Positions 7,666 to 16,666 of a stretch of DNA of 64,000 bases are shown here, one piece after another. This stretch comes from Methylobacter tundripaludum (GTDB lineage: Bacteria; Pseudomonadota; Gammaproteobacteria; Methylococcales; Methylomonadaceae). The notes below the pieces were generated by a model. The model was not told where the DNA came from. It searched no databases and worked only from the letters and a program-made list of their open reading frames with translations. The stretch is from contig NZ_PTIY01000001.1 of the NCBI RefSeq assembly GCF_002934365.1, positions 372,001 through 436,000 of the forward strand, given 5' to 3'. Each line of letters opens with the position of its first letter. The first letter of the stretch is position 1. The position numbers and the translations under genes are program-made.

Positions 7666-9026
7666 ACTTCCACCTCGCCAAGAAGCATAGCCTCAATGCG
7701 GCGTTTGGCGGTTTCGAGTTCATTTTCTGCTTCAGCAATCAACTGCTTTGATCGCAGACGAATTGAGTTGGCAAATTCTGCAATACTTTTTTGCTTCGCC
7801 AGAGGAGGCAGTGGAATATGAATTCGGGAGAGAGCCGCTTGAGTCAGGCTACCCATAATCGCACCAATCTTTTCACGATCAAACTGACTTTGGCATAATT
7901 GACTATTCAAGAGTGTAACCAAATACTCACCGGAGACTTTGCTATTATCAAGTTCTATTCTGAACACTTCCGAACTAATTGCAAAACTGTCGTTATGGTC
8001 AACCAGTGCCGCAATTCCAAATGAACCTTTACGCGTAAGCAACAACTCTCCTTTTCTGACAATCCCACGCTCAGGCACAGCGGTCACTGGTACCTTTTGC
8101 GCCTTATTGGGTGAGATTTCGAATGCTCTTACATCGGCAACTTTTACATAAGGGATGCCGTCTTCAACAAAATCACGGCAATCGATACCATTGTTCATAC
8201 TGAGAAATAGACGATTTAACGAAACTGTACTGTAACTTCCTGCATCAACGGCTTGTTCAAGTGTATGAAATTGAATATTGAAATAATAAGGATCGAATCG
8301 CCATCCCGCCAGCTCTCGACGTTGCACAGTGAAAATGCGGTTGGCGATAGTGTTTTCCGGTTCGAGTGGCAGTGTGATGCCAAGTTCGGTTAGTAGATAG
8401 TTATCTATGGAAGCAAGTAAGTCATGAGCCTTTTCTTTAGTCCGATTAAATTTTTGCAGTGATGCTTCCCATTCGGAAATTACTCGTTCCTGACGTGATA
8501 TTTCTGGAATAGGCGGCATGCGCAATTGGCGAATACGATCAAGCCCTAGCTTAGGAATGGTGGTTTGAATGTAATCACGCGCCATCTGCTTTTGAAGCGG
8601 CCTCGAAAGCAGAAGCAGCATTAAGTACTGGGGCAATATGCCATCGACAATGTGTAATTTTGCGCAATTCTCTGTAAGGATGGTTGGTCCTTGGGAGATT
8701 TCTTCATTAAATACAGTTATTCGTCCTATAGTGCCCGCAATTGAAATCAATACGTCATCCGTGAAAACACGGTAGCGCTCCAAAGCATCAAATGTCTGCT
8801 GGGTAAGCCATTTCATTTCGCCGACCACTGAACCGTTTGCCCCCAAATTATCAACCCGAAGGTAGTACAGCCCCGTTTCTTCCATAGCGTAAGTATCGCC
8901 TAACGGAATGCGCTTGCCCCCTTTAACGCTGGCAATTCTGCCAACTTTACTCCATCCAGCAAGAGAATATCCAAGCCCTCGATGATAGTTTGGGTCATAT
9001 CGGGATTCTGTTTGCCCCCAACTCAC
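7662..9026 (-). CDS. hsdS: Type I-like restriction-modification specificity subunit (HsdS)
   Basis: HsdS carries the DNA-recognition domains that direct a methyltransferase or nuclease to a bipartite site. The 454-residue protein shows two target-recognition repeats, each beginning with a short region like W..V.LG or ...YSTVSLNRL. Each ends in a conserved helix: LRMPPIPEISRQERVISEW near 175 and IHIPLPPLAKQKSIAEFANSI near 415, the classic P-(I/L)-P-x4-Q pattern. The second TRD contains GIPYVKVADVR. Spacing to the upstream methylase-nuclease gene is 32 nt, and it overlaps the DGQHR gene by 4 nt. Gene symbol by homology. The partner enzyme is not a classical HsdR. Confidence 0.9.
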   Translation of the reverse strand: MSWGQTESRYDPNYHRGLGYSLAGWSKVGRIASVKGGKRIPLGDTYAMEETGLYYLRVDNLGANGSVVGEMKWLTQQTFDALERYRVFTDDVLISIAGTIGRITVFNEEISQGPTILTENCAKLHIVDGILPQYLMLLLLSRPLQKQMARDYIQTTIPKLGLDRIRQLRMPPIPEISRQERVISEWEASLQKFNRTKEKAHDLLASIDNYLLTELGITLPLEPENTIANRIFTVQRRELAGWRFDPYYFNIQFHTLEQAVDAGSYSTVSLNRLFLSMNNGIDCRDFVEDGIPYVKVADVRAFEISPNKAQKVPVTAVPERGIVRKGELLLTRKGSFGIAALVDHNDSFAISSEVFRIELDNSKVSGEYLVTLLNSQLCQSQFDREKIGAIMGSLTQAALSRIHIPLPPLAKQKSIAEFANSIRLRSKQLIAEAENELETAKRRIEAMLLGEVEV

Positions 9027-9058
9027 AATGAAGAATTTGTCTTCATTGAGGCCGGGGG

Positions 9059-11290
9059 TTAGGCAAAAGGGCGCGTGTCTCCTTGTTCAAGATGCTCCAA
9101 AAACCGCGCTAATTCACTAGCTACGATCTCTAGTTCATTGGTCGCCGTTGGCCTGCCGGTGGCGTCGTAGCCAATATCTTCGGCAATCGCCATGAAGATC
9201 GGGTAATCCTCAAGCTGCTGTTTGACCTTGGCGAGAAAGTCGTCTTCCAGCGTTTCGCGCAGATTGGCGATGCGCTCGTTATAATCGTCGCTGGTGGCTT
9301 GGTGCCAGTCTTTGTAAGCTTCGCTTTCCTTGTGCGCGGTGATGTCGGCTTTGGCTTGCGCCTTGAATTCGCGCTTGTCCGCCGCAGTAAGATTCCCCTG
9401 GGCTTCGAATGCGTCGAGCTTGGCGACCAAATCGTCTTCAATCTGCCGGATAACGGCATCGCCGCGCTTGAGCGCGGTTTTCTTTTCTTCGATTAACGCT
9501 TCCAGCGCAGCGCCCAACGCTTTGTCGGCAAACAAATCATCCTGGGCTTGGGTTTTGATGGCTTTGATTGTGGCGGTCGTGGCCGCGTTGTATTTTTTCA
9601 GGAACAGCACCGAACTTTTTACCCCCGCGCCGTTGGCGGCAAAGGCAAATTGCGGCAGCGAGACGACGGCGACGATGCGCCAGTGCTCTTCAATCCAATT
9701 GCGCACATATTGCATTGAGCTGTTGGTCAGGATGCTGTCGGGAATGACCATCGCCAACATACCGCCGGGCTTCAAGAAACGGTGGCATTGCTCGATGAAC
9801 AGCACTTCGGTGGTTTGCTGGTCGCGGGTCGTTTCGCGCAACAGATTAACGTTGTTGATTTTGGCGTCTATCCAGTCGATGCCTTTTTTGCCCAAGGCGT
9901 AATTTTCCAGGTAGCGTTTTTCGGCAAACTTAACCTTGGAGCCGAACGGCGGGTTGGTGATGATGTAGTCGAAGCCGTTTTCCTTGAAGCCTTTATTTTT
10001 GCTCCGTTCGCGCAAGGTATCGATGGCTTCCAGGCCATCGGAGGCGATAACGTTGGTATGGCCGTCGTCATGGATGATCATGTTCATCTTGGCGGTGCGG
10101 GCGATACCTTCCGAGATTTCGATGCCGTAAAGATTATGCTCGGCAAAATCGTGCCAGAAATCGAAATGTTCTTTATAGCCTTCGGGCGTGGCCGGGTCGA
10201 AATAGCCTTGTTGCGCTTTGAGGTCGGCCTGTTTGCGCACTTTGTCCAGCGCATGCAGTAAAAAACCGCCGCTTCCACAGGAAGTATCGAGCACGATGCT
10301 GTCATTATTGATCGGCAAGGCATCGACGATGAACTGGACGATTTTGCGCGGGGTAAAATATTGGCCAAACTCGCCCCGGAAAAAACCGGTCATGAACGTC
10401 TCAAATGCGCGGCCTTTACTGTCCAGGTCGGTTTTATTCAGGTTTGTCGCCGCCAAGTAACCGACCACGGTTTGCAATTCGGCATTGGACAAGCGAATGT
10501 CCTCTTTGAACACTTCGGCGTCTTTTTTCCGCCCTTCCAGATACAAGTCATGGATACGATGCTTGAGCGCATCGCCTTTGTCGTCACTGAAAATCTGAAA
10601 GTTATACGGGTCGCCGTTTATACGTTTGATGCGTTCGTCCCAGATTTTGCAGAAAATCAGCTTGTCCAGTTCATCGAAAGCTTCCGCCGGATTACGTTTA
10701 CCGCCCGCCCACAGCGCGTCATGGGCTTGTTTGAAGATGCGGGTCAGTTCGTTTTCTTCAACGGTTTTCAGCTCAAAACCGCCGATGCCGCCTTTAACGT
10801 ACTTGAATCGGGAAACTTCCTTGCCGGGACGCGGCAAATCGGCCAGACGGTTGGCATGACGCTCTTTGGGTGCAACGCGGTCGCGGCGGAAGTAGTCGTT
10901 GCGAATGCCGGAGGTCATCCAAACGAAATCGGCATCCATTGAGTTGGCGTAACCGAAGGCTTGTTCAACGCCTTGATCGAGCTCCCCCTGGCTGGCTTCT
11001 TCGCGTTTGCATTCAACGGTAATCAAAGGCTTTTTGAGGGTTTTGTCGGCGTAGACAACAATGTCTGAAAATACATTGGGGACACGATGCTCAACGGCCA
11101 CTTCAATATCGATTTGTTCGGGCGTGTAGCCATATTCCAATACCAAGGAAAGATACGCGCGGGCGCGAACTTTTTCTTCCGGGTCGGTAAAACGTAAACG
11201 TTTATTTTGGGTTTTGTAGCTAATGTTTTTCTGCTCTGCATCGAAGGAAACAAGTCCCTTCGCGATACCTTGTTCGATAAGGTAATCCAT
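9059..11290 (-). CDS. N6-adenine methyltransferase fused to an HsdR-N-like nuclease domain
   Basis: Residues 1-170 form a PD-(D/E)xK nuclease-like domain: VRARAYLSLVLEYGY, Asp76 in SDIVVY, and Glu93-x-Lys95 in ITVECKRE, as in the N-terminus of type I HsdR. Residues 290-560 are an HsdM-type N6-adenine methylase with FGQYFTPRKIVQFIV, SAM motif LDTSCGSGGF (334-343) and the catalytic TNPPFG (445-450). The rest is charged and probably coiled-coil. There is no helicase or translocase, and none nearby. Joining nuclease and methylase in one chain with a separate specificity subunit recalls BcgI-like type IIB enzymes. A modification-only complex or a phage-sensing complex with the DGQHR protein is the alternative. 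First gene of its three-gene operon. Confidence 0.88.
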   Translation of the reverse strand: MDYLIEQGIAKGLVSFDAEQKNISYKTQNKRLRFTDPEEKVRARAYLSLVLEYGYTPEQIDIEVAVEHRVPNVFSDIVVYADKTLKKPLITVECKREEASQGELDQGVEQAFGYANSMDADFVWMTSGIRNDYFRRDRVAPKERHANRLADLPRPGKEVSRFKYVKGGIGGFELKTVEENELTRIFKQAHDALWAGGKRNPAEAFDELDKLIFCKIWDERIKRINGDPYNFQIFSDDKGDALKHRIHDLYLEGRKKDAEVFKEDIRLSNAELQTVVGYLAATNLNKTDLDSKGRAFETFMTGFFRGEFGQYFTPRKIVQFIVDALPINNDSIVLDTSCGSGGFLLHALDKVRKQADLKAQQGYFDPATPEGYKEHFDFWHDFAEHNLYGIEISEGIARTAKMNMIIHDDGHTNVIASDGLEAIDTLRERSKNKGFKENGFDYIITNPPFGSKVKFAEKRYLENYALGKKGIDWIDAKINNVNLLRETTRDQQTTEVLFIEQCHRFLKPGGMLAMVIPDSILTNSSMQYVRNWIEEHWRIVAVVSLPQFAFAANGAGVKSSVLFLKKYNAATTATIKAIKTQAQDDLFADKALGAALEALIEEKKTALKRGDAVIRQIEDDLVAKLDAFEAQGNLTAADKREFKAQAKADITAHKESEAYKDWHQATSDDYNERIANLRETLEDDFLAKVKQQLEDYPIFMAIAEDIGYDATGRPTATNELEIVASELARFLEHLEQGDTRPFA

Positions 11291-11683
11291 AGTTATTTCT
11301 CTTTGAAATTTAAGTCAGTCAATTTTGAAACGCAGCAAAGTGTAATTCGTAGCTCCCTTTCGACCAAGCATTAATCTTGCCGCACCGACCCTAGGTACTC
11401 ATCCATGGCATTGAATACCCGCTCCCGACAAGCATGACGAACTTGCGTAAATCTGCTAAAGAAGTTTTATGCTATGGTATCCTCCCTAAAGTTAGACAAC
11501 TGAATGTTCTGATAGACAAAAACCGCACCATCCGACCTTTCAAAAACGATCATTAAATAGCCCGAACAAAGACCCTCTTAAAACACCAATATCCGCACTA
11601 TCTTATTTTCATTTTTTAAGGGATATTACAATCATCATATAAATTGAGATACTTGTAGCGTCTGTTTTACAGGAGGTCAAACC
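11291..11683. other. Divergent intergenic region, no gene seen
   Basis: This gap separates the restriction-modification operon (minus) from the P-type ATPase (plus) and should hold both promoters. The ATPase has a good ribosome site (ACAGGAGG, 11,669-11,676). I find no convincing gene, RNA or repeat. Confidence 0.5.
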
Positions 11684-14347
11684 TTGACCAAGCGACCAAA
11701 GATTCAAAAACCACAAACTTCCGCACCCCCCTGGCATCTCCTTGAACCCTGGCAAACCACCGCGTGGCTCAAAGTCAACCCTGAAAACGGCCTGGATCAT
11801 CAGGAGGCAAAGGAACGTCTCGAGACCTACGGCCCAAACGCCATCCAGGAACAACGCCGCAAAGGACCGATTCGGATGTTTTTGGGGCAATTCGCCGATT
11901 TCATGATCATCGTGCTGATTTTGGCCTGTATCGTTTCGGGCTTGCTCGGCGAGATGACGGATGCGGTCGTCATCCTCGTCATCATCGTGTTGAACGCCAT
12001 CATCGGCTTCGTTCAGGAGTACAGTGCGGAAAAAGCCGTGGCCGCGCTCAAACGCTTGTCCAGCCCCACCGCGCAGGTGCTGCGGGAGGGAAAAACCAAA
12101 ACTATCGCGGCGCATGAGCTGGTTCCCGGCGACCTGGTCATGCTTGAAGCGGGCAATGTCGTCCCGGCCGACCTCAAGCTATTGGACGTGGCGAGGCTCA
12201 AGGTGGAAGAGGCGGCGCTGACCGGCGAATCGCTGCCGGTCGAAAAATCGGAGGCGCTGATACGGGAATTGGATTCACCTCTCGGCGACCGGCTCAATAT
12301 GGCGTACAAGGGAACTATTGCGACCTACGGCCGCGGCGTCGGCGTCGTCATCGCCACGGGGATGAACACCGAGCTCGGTAAAATCGCCGAACTCCTGCGC
12401 CAGGAAAAAGAGACTAAAACCCCGCTGCAACAACGCCTTGCCAGCTTCGGCATGCGCCTTGCCCTTTTGGTTTTAGCCGTCTGCGCGATTATTTTCGTAG
12501 TGGGTTTACTGCGCGGCGAAGAGCCCGTACTGATGTTTTTGACCGCCGTCAGTCTGGCGGTGGCAGCCATCCCTGAAGCCCTGCCCGCCGTAGCTACGGT
12601 GACCTTGGCGATGGGCGCGCGCAAGCTGGTCGTGAAAAACGCGCTGATACGGAGGCTGCCCGCCGTGGAAACCTTGGGTTCGGTAACCTTCATCTGCTCG
12701 GACAAGACCGGCACGCTGACGCAAAACCGGATGCATGCCGAAGCGTTTTACGCCGAACAGCGTTTGCGGGAAAGCATAGACCCCGATTTTCCGGCCCCGT
12801 TGTTACGGGCGCTGGCCCTGAACAACGACGCCCGCCGCGACCACGGCGGTCAATTGCTGGGCGACCCCACCGAAATCGCTTTGTACGAAGCGGCCGAAAG
12901 CGTGGGCTATGTTGGCGCGAACCTAGTCAAGGACGCGCCTCGGCTGGACGAGATCCCTTTCGATTCCGAGCGCAAACTGATGACCACGCTGCATCAGGAA
13001 AACGGCGAACTTGTCGCTTACACCAAAGGCGCGCCGGAAAATGTGCTGCCTCGCTGCGTTAACCAATGGCTCGGCAACGGCCCGCAGCCTTTGTCTATGG
13101 AGACGGCATTGGCCGCTGCCGAGCAAATGGCCGAGGAAGGCCTGCGGGTGCTGGCCCTGGCATACCGGCAGTTCCCTGAACAACCGCAAACGCTGGATGC
13201 CGATTCTATCGAAAGCGGGCTCATTTTCCTGGGTTTGGTTGGACTGATGGACCCACCGCGCCCGGAAGCCAAGGAAGCGGTCGCGCTATGCAAGACTGCG
13301 GGAATCACGCCGGTCATGATTACCGGCGACCACCCGGCGACCGCCCGCGCCATCGCGATCAGGCTCGGCATCGTCGATGACGGCGGCAAGGTGCTGACCG
13401 GGTCGCAACTGGCCCGGATGAATCTTGAGGAATTCGAGAAGCAAGTCGAGGACGTTCGTATTTATGCCCGCGTTGCGCCGGAGCAAAAGATCAAAATCGT
13501 CAAGGCGCTACAGGACAAGGGGGAATTCGTAGCGATGACCGGGGATGGCGTCAACGATGCGCCGGCGTTGAGAGCGGCCAATATCGGCATCGCGATGGGC
13601 AAGATCGGCACGGATGTGGCGCGGGAGGCCTCGCATATGGTGCTGCTGGACGATAATTTCGCCACCATCGTGACCGCGGTGCGCGAAGGGCGGCGGATTT
13701 TCGACAACATCCGCAAATTCATCAAATATGCGATGACCTGCAACTCGGCGGAAATCTGGACGCTGTTTCTGGCGCCTTTTCTGGGCTTGCCGATCCCGCT
13801 GCTGCCTATCCACATCCTCTGGATCAATCTGGTTACCGATGGCTTGCCGGGCCTGGCCCTGGCCGTCGAACCGGAAGAACGGGGCATCATGGAACGGCCG
13901 CCCCGCGGCCCCCAGGAAAGCATCTTTGCGCAAGGCATGTGGCAACATATTCTGTGGATCGGCCTGCTGATGGGCGGCGTTTCCTTATTCGCCCAAGGCT
14001 GGGCTTATTCTACCGGTTCCGCCCGCTGGCAGAGCATGGTGTTTACAGTGCTGGCCCTGTCGCAGATGGGGCATGTCTTGGCGATCAGATCGGAGCGGGA
14101 ATCGCTGTTCAGCCAGGGCCTGTTTTCCAACATGCCGCTGTTAGGCTCGGTGCTGTTGACCTTTTGCCTGCAAATGGCGGTGTTGTATGTGCCGGCGTTG
14201 CAGCCGATCTTCAAGACCGAAGCCTTGAGCCTCGATGAACTGTTGCTCTGTCTGGCGCTTTCTTCGGTCGTGTTCTTTGTCGTGGAAGTCGAAAAATGGC
14301 TGCGCCGCCGGGGCTGGATTTACCGAAACGGGCCGAAAGATTTGTAA
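11684..14347 (+). CDS. Cation-translocating P-type ATPase (P2, calcium type)
   Basis: Integral inner-membrane ATPase that forms a phospho-aspartate while exporting a cation, most likely Ca2+ by family. The 887-residue protein has the N-terminal cation ATPase segment, the actuator motif LTGESLPVEKS, membrane helix 4 with PEALPAV, the phosphorylation site CSDKTGTLTQNRMHAEA, the KGAPE nucleotide-binding motif and MTGDGVNDAPALRAANIGIAMG. A set of C-terminal helices completes it. The TTG start is fixed by a strong ribosome site 8 nt upstream. It converges on a VIT1-like transporter, DUF211 protein and Na+/Ca2+ antiporter, suggesting a divalent-cation homeostasis group. PEALP occurs in bacterial pumps of uncertain ion, so Ca2+ is inferred. 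Confidence 0.9.
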   Translation: MTKRPKIQKPQTSAPPWHLLEPWQTTAWLKVNPENGLDHQEAKERLETYGPNAIQEQRRKGPIRMFLGQFADFMIIVLILACIVSGLLGEMTDAVVILVIIVLNAIIGFVQEYSAEKAVAALKRLSSPTAQVLREGKTKTIAAHELVPGDLVMLEAGNVVPADLKLLDVARLKVEEAALTGESLPVEKSEALIRELDSPLGDRLNMAYKGTIATYGRGVGVVIATGMNTELGKIAELLRQEKETKTPLQQRLASFGMRLALLVLAVCAIIFVVGLLRGEEPVLMFLTAVSLAVAAIPEALPAVATVTLAMGARKLVVKNALIRRLPAVETLGSVTFICSDKTGTLTQNRMHAEAFYAEQRLRESIDPDFPAPLLRALALNNDARRDHGGQLLGDPTEIALYEAAESVGYVGANLVKDAPRLDEIPFDSERKLMTTLHQENGELVAYTKGAPENVLPRCVNQWLGNGPQPLSMETALAAAEQMAEEGLRVLALAYRQFPEQPQTLDADSIESGLIFLGLVGLMDPPRPEAKEAVALCKTAGITPVMITGDHPATARAIAIRLGIVDDGGKVLTGSQLARMNLEEFEKQVEDVRIYARVAPEQKIKIVKALQDKGEFVAMTGDGVNDAPALRAANIGIAMGKIGTDVAREASHMVLLDDNFATIVTAVREGRRIFDNIRKFIKYAMTCNSAEIWTLFLAPFLGLPIPLLPIHILWINLVTDGLPGLALAVEPEERGIMERPPRGPQESIFAQGMWQHILWIGLLMGGVSLFAQGWAYSTGSARWQSMVFTVLALSQMGHVLAIRSERESLFSQGLFSNMPLLGSVLLTFCLQMAVLYVPALQPIFKTEALSLDELLLCLALSSVVFFVVEVEKWLRRRGWIYRNGPKDL

Positions 14348-14369
14348 TCGCAGGTTTTAGGGTTAAGCC

Positions 14370-14954
14370 TCACCGTTCCAGCGCGATAATCAGCGCGCTG
14401 GTAATAACCGCAATCAAGACGGCGCGGATACCGGACCATAACCAAAAACCATGCTCGATTTTGCCAAGGTATGTCCCCAACAGGAAAATCAACACGAACG
14501 CCATGCCAATAGAAGCGTTCATGGGATCTACAGGCAGAGGAATCTGTTGCGAGGCCAGCCACAAAGGCAAAGTGATAAGAACCGAAATCAGCAACGGAGA
14601 AAGCCCGTTGACCAAAGCGATCATGATCGGCACCAACCGGGATGCCCGTCCATGCGCACTTGTTTCGAGCGTCACGATCATAGCCTTTTCCAACTCGCGC
14701 AAAGCTTTCCTGCGCTCGGCGGCTTCGCTGAGATAGGCGCTGCTCACCCCGCTGACCGACAGCGCAATTGCGGCGCCAAGGCAAACGCTTACCGCCACCG
14801 TCGCCGACGTTTCGCCGCTGGTATGGAAACCGATGATAAGCCCCAGCATTGTCAGCGCTCCGTCAAAGCCGTTCACCACCACGTAGCGCCGGGCGATACC
14901 GCGCGATCCGGTGATGTGTAATAGAAAGGACAACTGCTTAATCCAATTGATCAA
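14370..14954 (-). CDS. VIT1/CCC1-like membrane transporter
   Basis: The 194-residue membrane protein has an RRYVVVNGFDGALTMLGLIIGF segment matching the first helix of VIT1/CCC1 iron/manganese transporters. A second small-residue-rich helix (VSGVSSAYLSEAAERRKALRELEKAMI) and three hydrophobic helices follow. VIT1 proteins move Fe2+ or Mn2+ out of the cytoplasm, dimerising into a five-helix fold. The acidic metal-binding loop of the plant protein is reduced here. It lies directly upstream of nothing on its strand except the P-type ATPase that converges on it. The family call is good, the substrate uncertain. Confidence 0.75.
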   Translation of the reverse strand: MINWIKQLSFLLHITGSRGIARRYVVVNGFDGALTMLGLIIGFHTSGETSATVAVSVCLGAAIALSVSGVSSAYLSEAAERRKALRELEKAMIVTLETSAHGRASRLVPIMIALVNGLSPLLISVLITLPLWLASQQIPLPVDPMNASIGMAFVLIFLLGTYLGKIEHGFWLWSGIRAVLIAVITSALIIALER

Positions 14955-15001
14955 TGCTTCCGTCTCCGAAGGTCAAATGCGCTTTACTCAATTCAGCGCC
15001 T

Positions 15002-15274
15002 TTAAAACGGATCGGCGGGACTGCCCGAGACTTCAACCTCATCGATACTGTGAACAGTCCCCCCCATTGTACCGATGACGGCTTTAACGGCGGCAAAATC
15101 GACCGCTACGCCCTCGATAATTACCTCGGCGCTTTCGGTTTTCTCATCAACCGCCGTAATGGTAAGGTTGACCCGATAGTCCGGGGCCAATGAGGCAATC
15201 GCGCCGGCCAAATCCAATGCATCTGGATGATGCGGCTTGAGCACGTCCAGAACGATGCGTTTAACTGAAGGCAT
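15002..15274 (-). CDS. DUF211 domain protein
   Basis: The sequence VKRIVLDVLKPHHPDALDLAGAIASLAPDYRVNLTITAVDEKTE matches the small ferredoxin-like-fold DUF211 family of archaea and bacteria, whose function is unknown. Start at Met7 of the longer frame is chosen because GGGAGA stands 6 nt upstream and the family begins with this strand. At 90 residues it is normal in length. It sits between a VIT1-like transporter and a Na+/Ca2+ antiporter, so a role with metal transport is a guess from position only. Confidence 0.8.
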   Translation of the reverse strand: MPSVKRIVLDVLKPHHPDALDLAGAIASLAPDYRVNLTITAVDEKTESAEVIIEGVAVDFAAVKAVIGTMGGTVHSIDEVEVSGSPADPF

Positions 15275-15369
15275 AAAGGTCTCCCTATTCATTGATTATC
15301 GATGAAACTCAGTTCCGGCAAATCAATGCCGGCCATTATTGATACTGCGTACACATTCACTCGCTTGGC

Positions 15370-16383
15370 CTACTCCTGTTGCAGATAGAGAACCGACAAG
15401 TTGAGGATGTAAATGATGAACATGGACAGACTGACCCAGCCTACCGTCTTGAACAAGCGTTGCTGCGGCCGATACAGAAGCCCGACAACGGCAATGCCGG
15501 TCATCATGATCGCCGACTGGCTGGTAACCAAATGTACCGGCGAGACGCTGGCAAGGAGAGGGCCTTGCAGGTAAGCCATATCGTCGACGGCGATAATGAC
15601 CAGATCGAACAGGTTGCTGCCCAGCAAGTCGCTGATCGCCATGTCCAACGCCCCGATTCTCAGCGCCGAAAGCGTAACCGCCACTTCAGGCAAGGAAGTA
15701 GCCGTGGCCACGAACACGGTGCCAACGAAGCTGCGCCGCCAGCCCATGGCTTCGGCCAAATGCTCCGCCGTTACCGGAAGCCTGATACCCGCCAAAACCA
15801 CCACGACAGAGACTAAAATAAAGAACGTCAGCGCCTTGAGCAAACTGATTTTCGGATAGCGCTCGGCAATTTCTTCCACGACTTCCTGACGCTGGGCTTT
15901 TTCATAACGAAAAACCGTGCGCATCGCAAAAATGTAAAACAGCACAATGATCGGCGAGTATATGCCGACATGCCAAAAACTCAGATTAATGCCGTGTTGA
16001 TACAAGACCAGATTGAACGCCACGAAACCGAGAAGCACAACGCCGAAACCGGCGGAAAGTATATGCCCCTGGCTGATTCGGGTATAAACCGAAGCGCCCC
16101 GATGCAGGAAATCCAGCAGCACGATCAGCAGCAAATTGAATACGCAACTGCCCAAAACATCGCCTAACGCGATATTCGGGACATTCACATACGTTACCGC
16201 ACTGATCCCGGTGACCAGCTCGGGCAGAGAAGTGACCGTGGCGAGCAAAGCGATGCCGATCCAGGTTCCTCCCCAACCGGTTTTTTCGGCGATAACATCG
16301 CCGTAGAGCGAGAGAAAGTAACCGGACACGCCGATTGCTAAAGCCAAGGCGGTAAACTCAACAAAAATCAGCCAATGCGTCAT
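15370..16383 (-). CDS. Calcium/sodium antiporter (CaCA family, YrbG-like)
   Basis: The 337-residue protein has the duplicated alpha-repeat of cation/Ca2+ exchangers: LLATVTSLPELVTGISAV (repeat 1, near 47-64) and FVATATSLPEVAVTLSALR (repeat 2, near 223-241). Both carry the ion-binding glutamates, and repeat 2 is followed by DLLGSNLFDL. Ten or so hydrophobic helices are visible. It should exchange Na+ or H+ for Ca2+ across the inner membrane. Its position beside DUF211, VIT1-like and a P-type ATPase supports a shared cation role. Confidence 0.9.
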   Translation of the reverse strand: MTHWLIFVEFTALALAIGVSGYFLSLYGDVIAEKTGWGGTWIGIALLATVTSLPELVTGISAVTYVNVPNIALGDVLGSCVFNLLLIVLLDFLHRGASVYTRISQGHILSAGFGVVLLGFVAFNLVLYQHGINLSFWHVGIYSPIIVLFYIFAMRTVFRYEKAQRQEVVEEIAERYPKISLLKALTFFILVSVVVVLAGIRLPVTAEHLAEAMGWRRSFVGTVFVATATSLPEVAVTLSALRIGALDMAISDLLGSNLFDLVIIAVDDMAYLQGPLLASVSPVHLVTSQSAIMMTGIAVVGLLYRPQQRLFKTVGWVSLSMFIIYILNLSVLYLQQE

Positions 16384-16666
16384 GCGATATTCTGCTTATT
16401 AATCGAGGGAATCATCTTACACTTGTTTGAGTTTGCCGGGCGCCGGTAAGCAGCGGTGAAATTGTTTCGAGTCACGATCATGGCGACTCTCCCGATCAGT
16501 TTGGTTGCAGTATATCCTTATTGTTTTTCAGCCATCATGTCTAAATCATTACGAACATTTTATTGGGTGTTAGAATACGACCCAATCTGTGCGTTTACCC
16601 CGAGCTGTAATCTGAAAAAATGCACAAAACGAAAACGTTAAAAACATTTTCCATTAAGAGGACACT

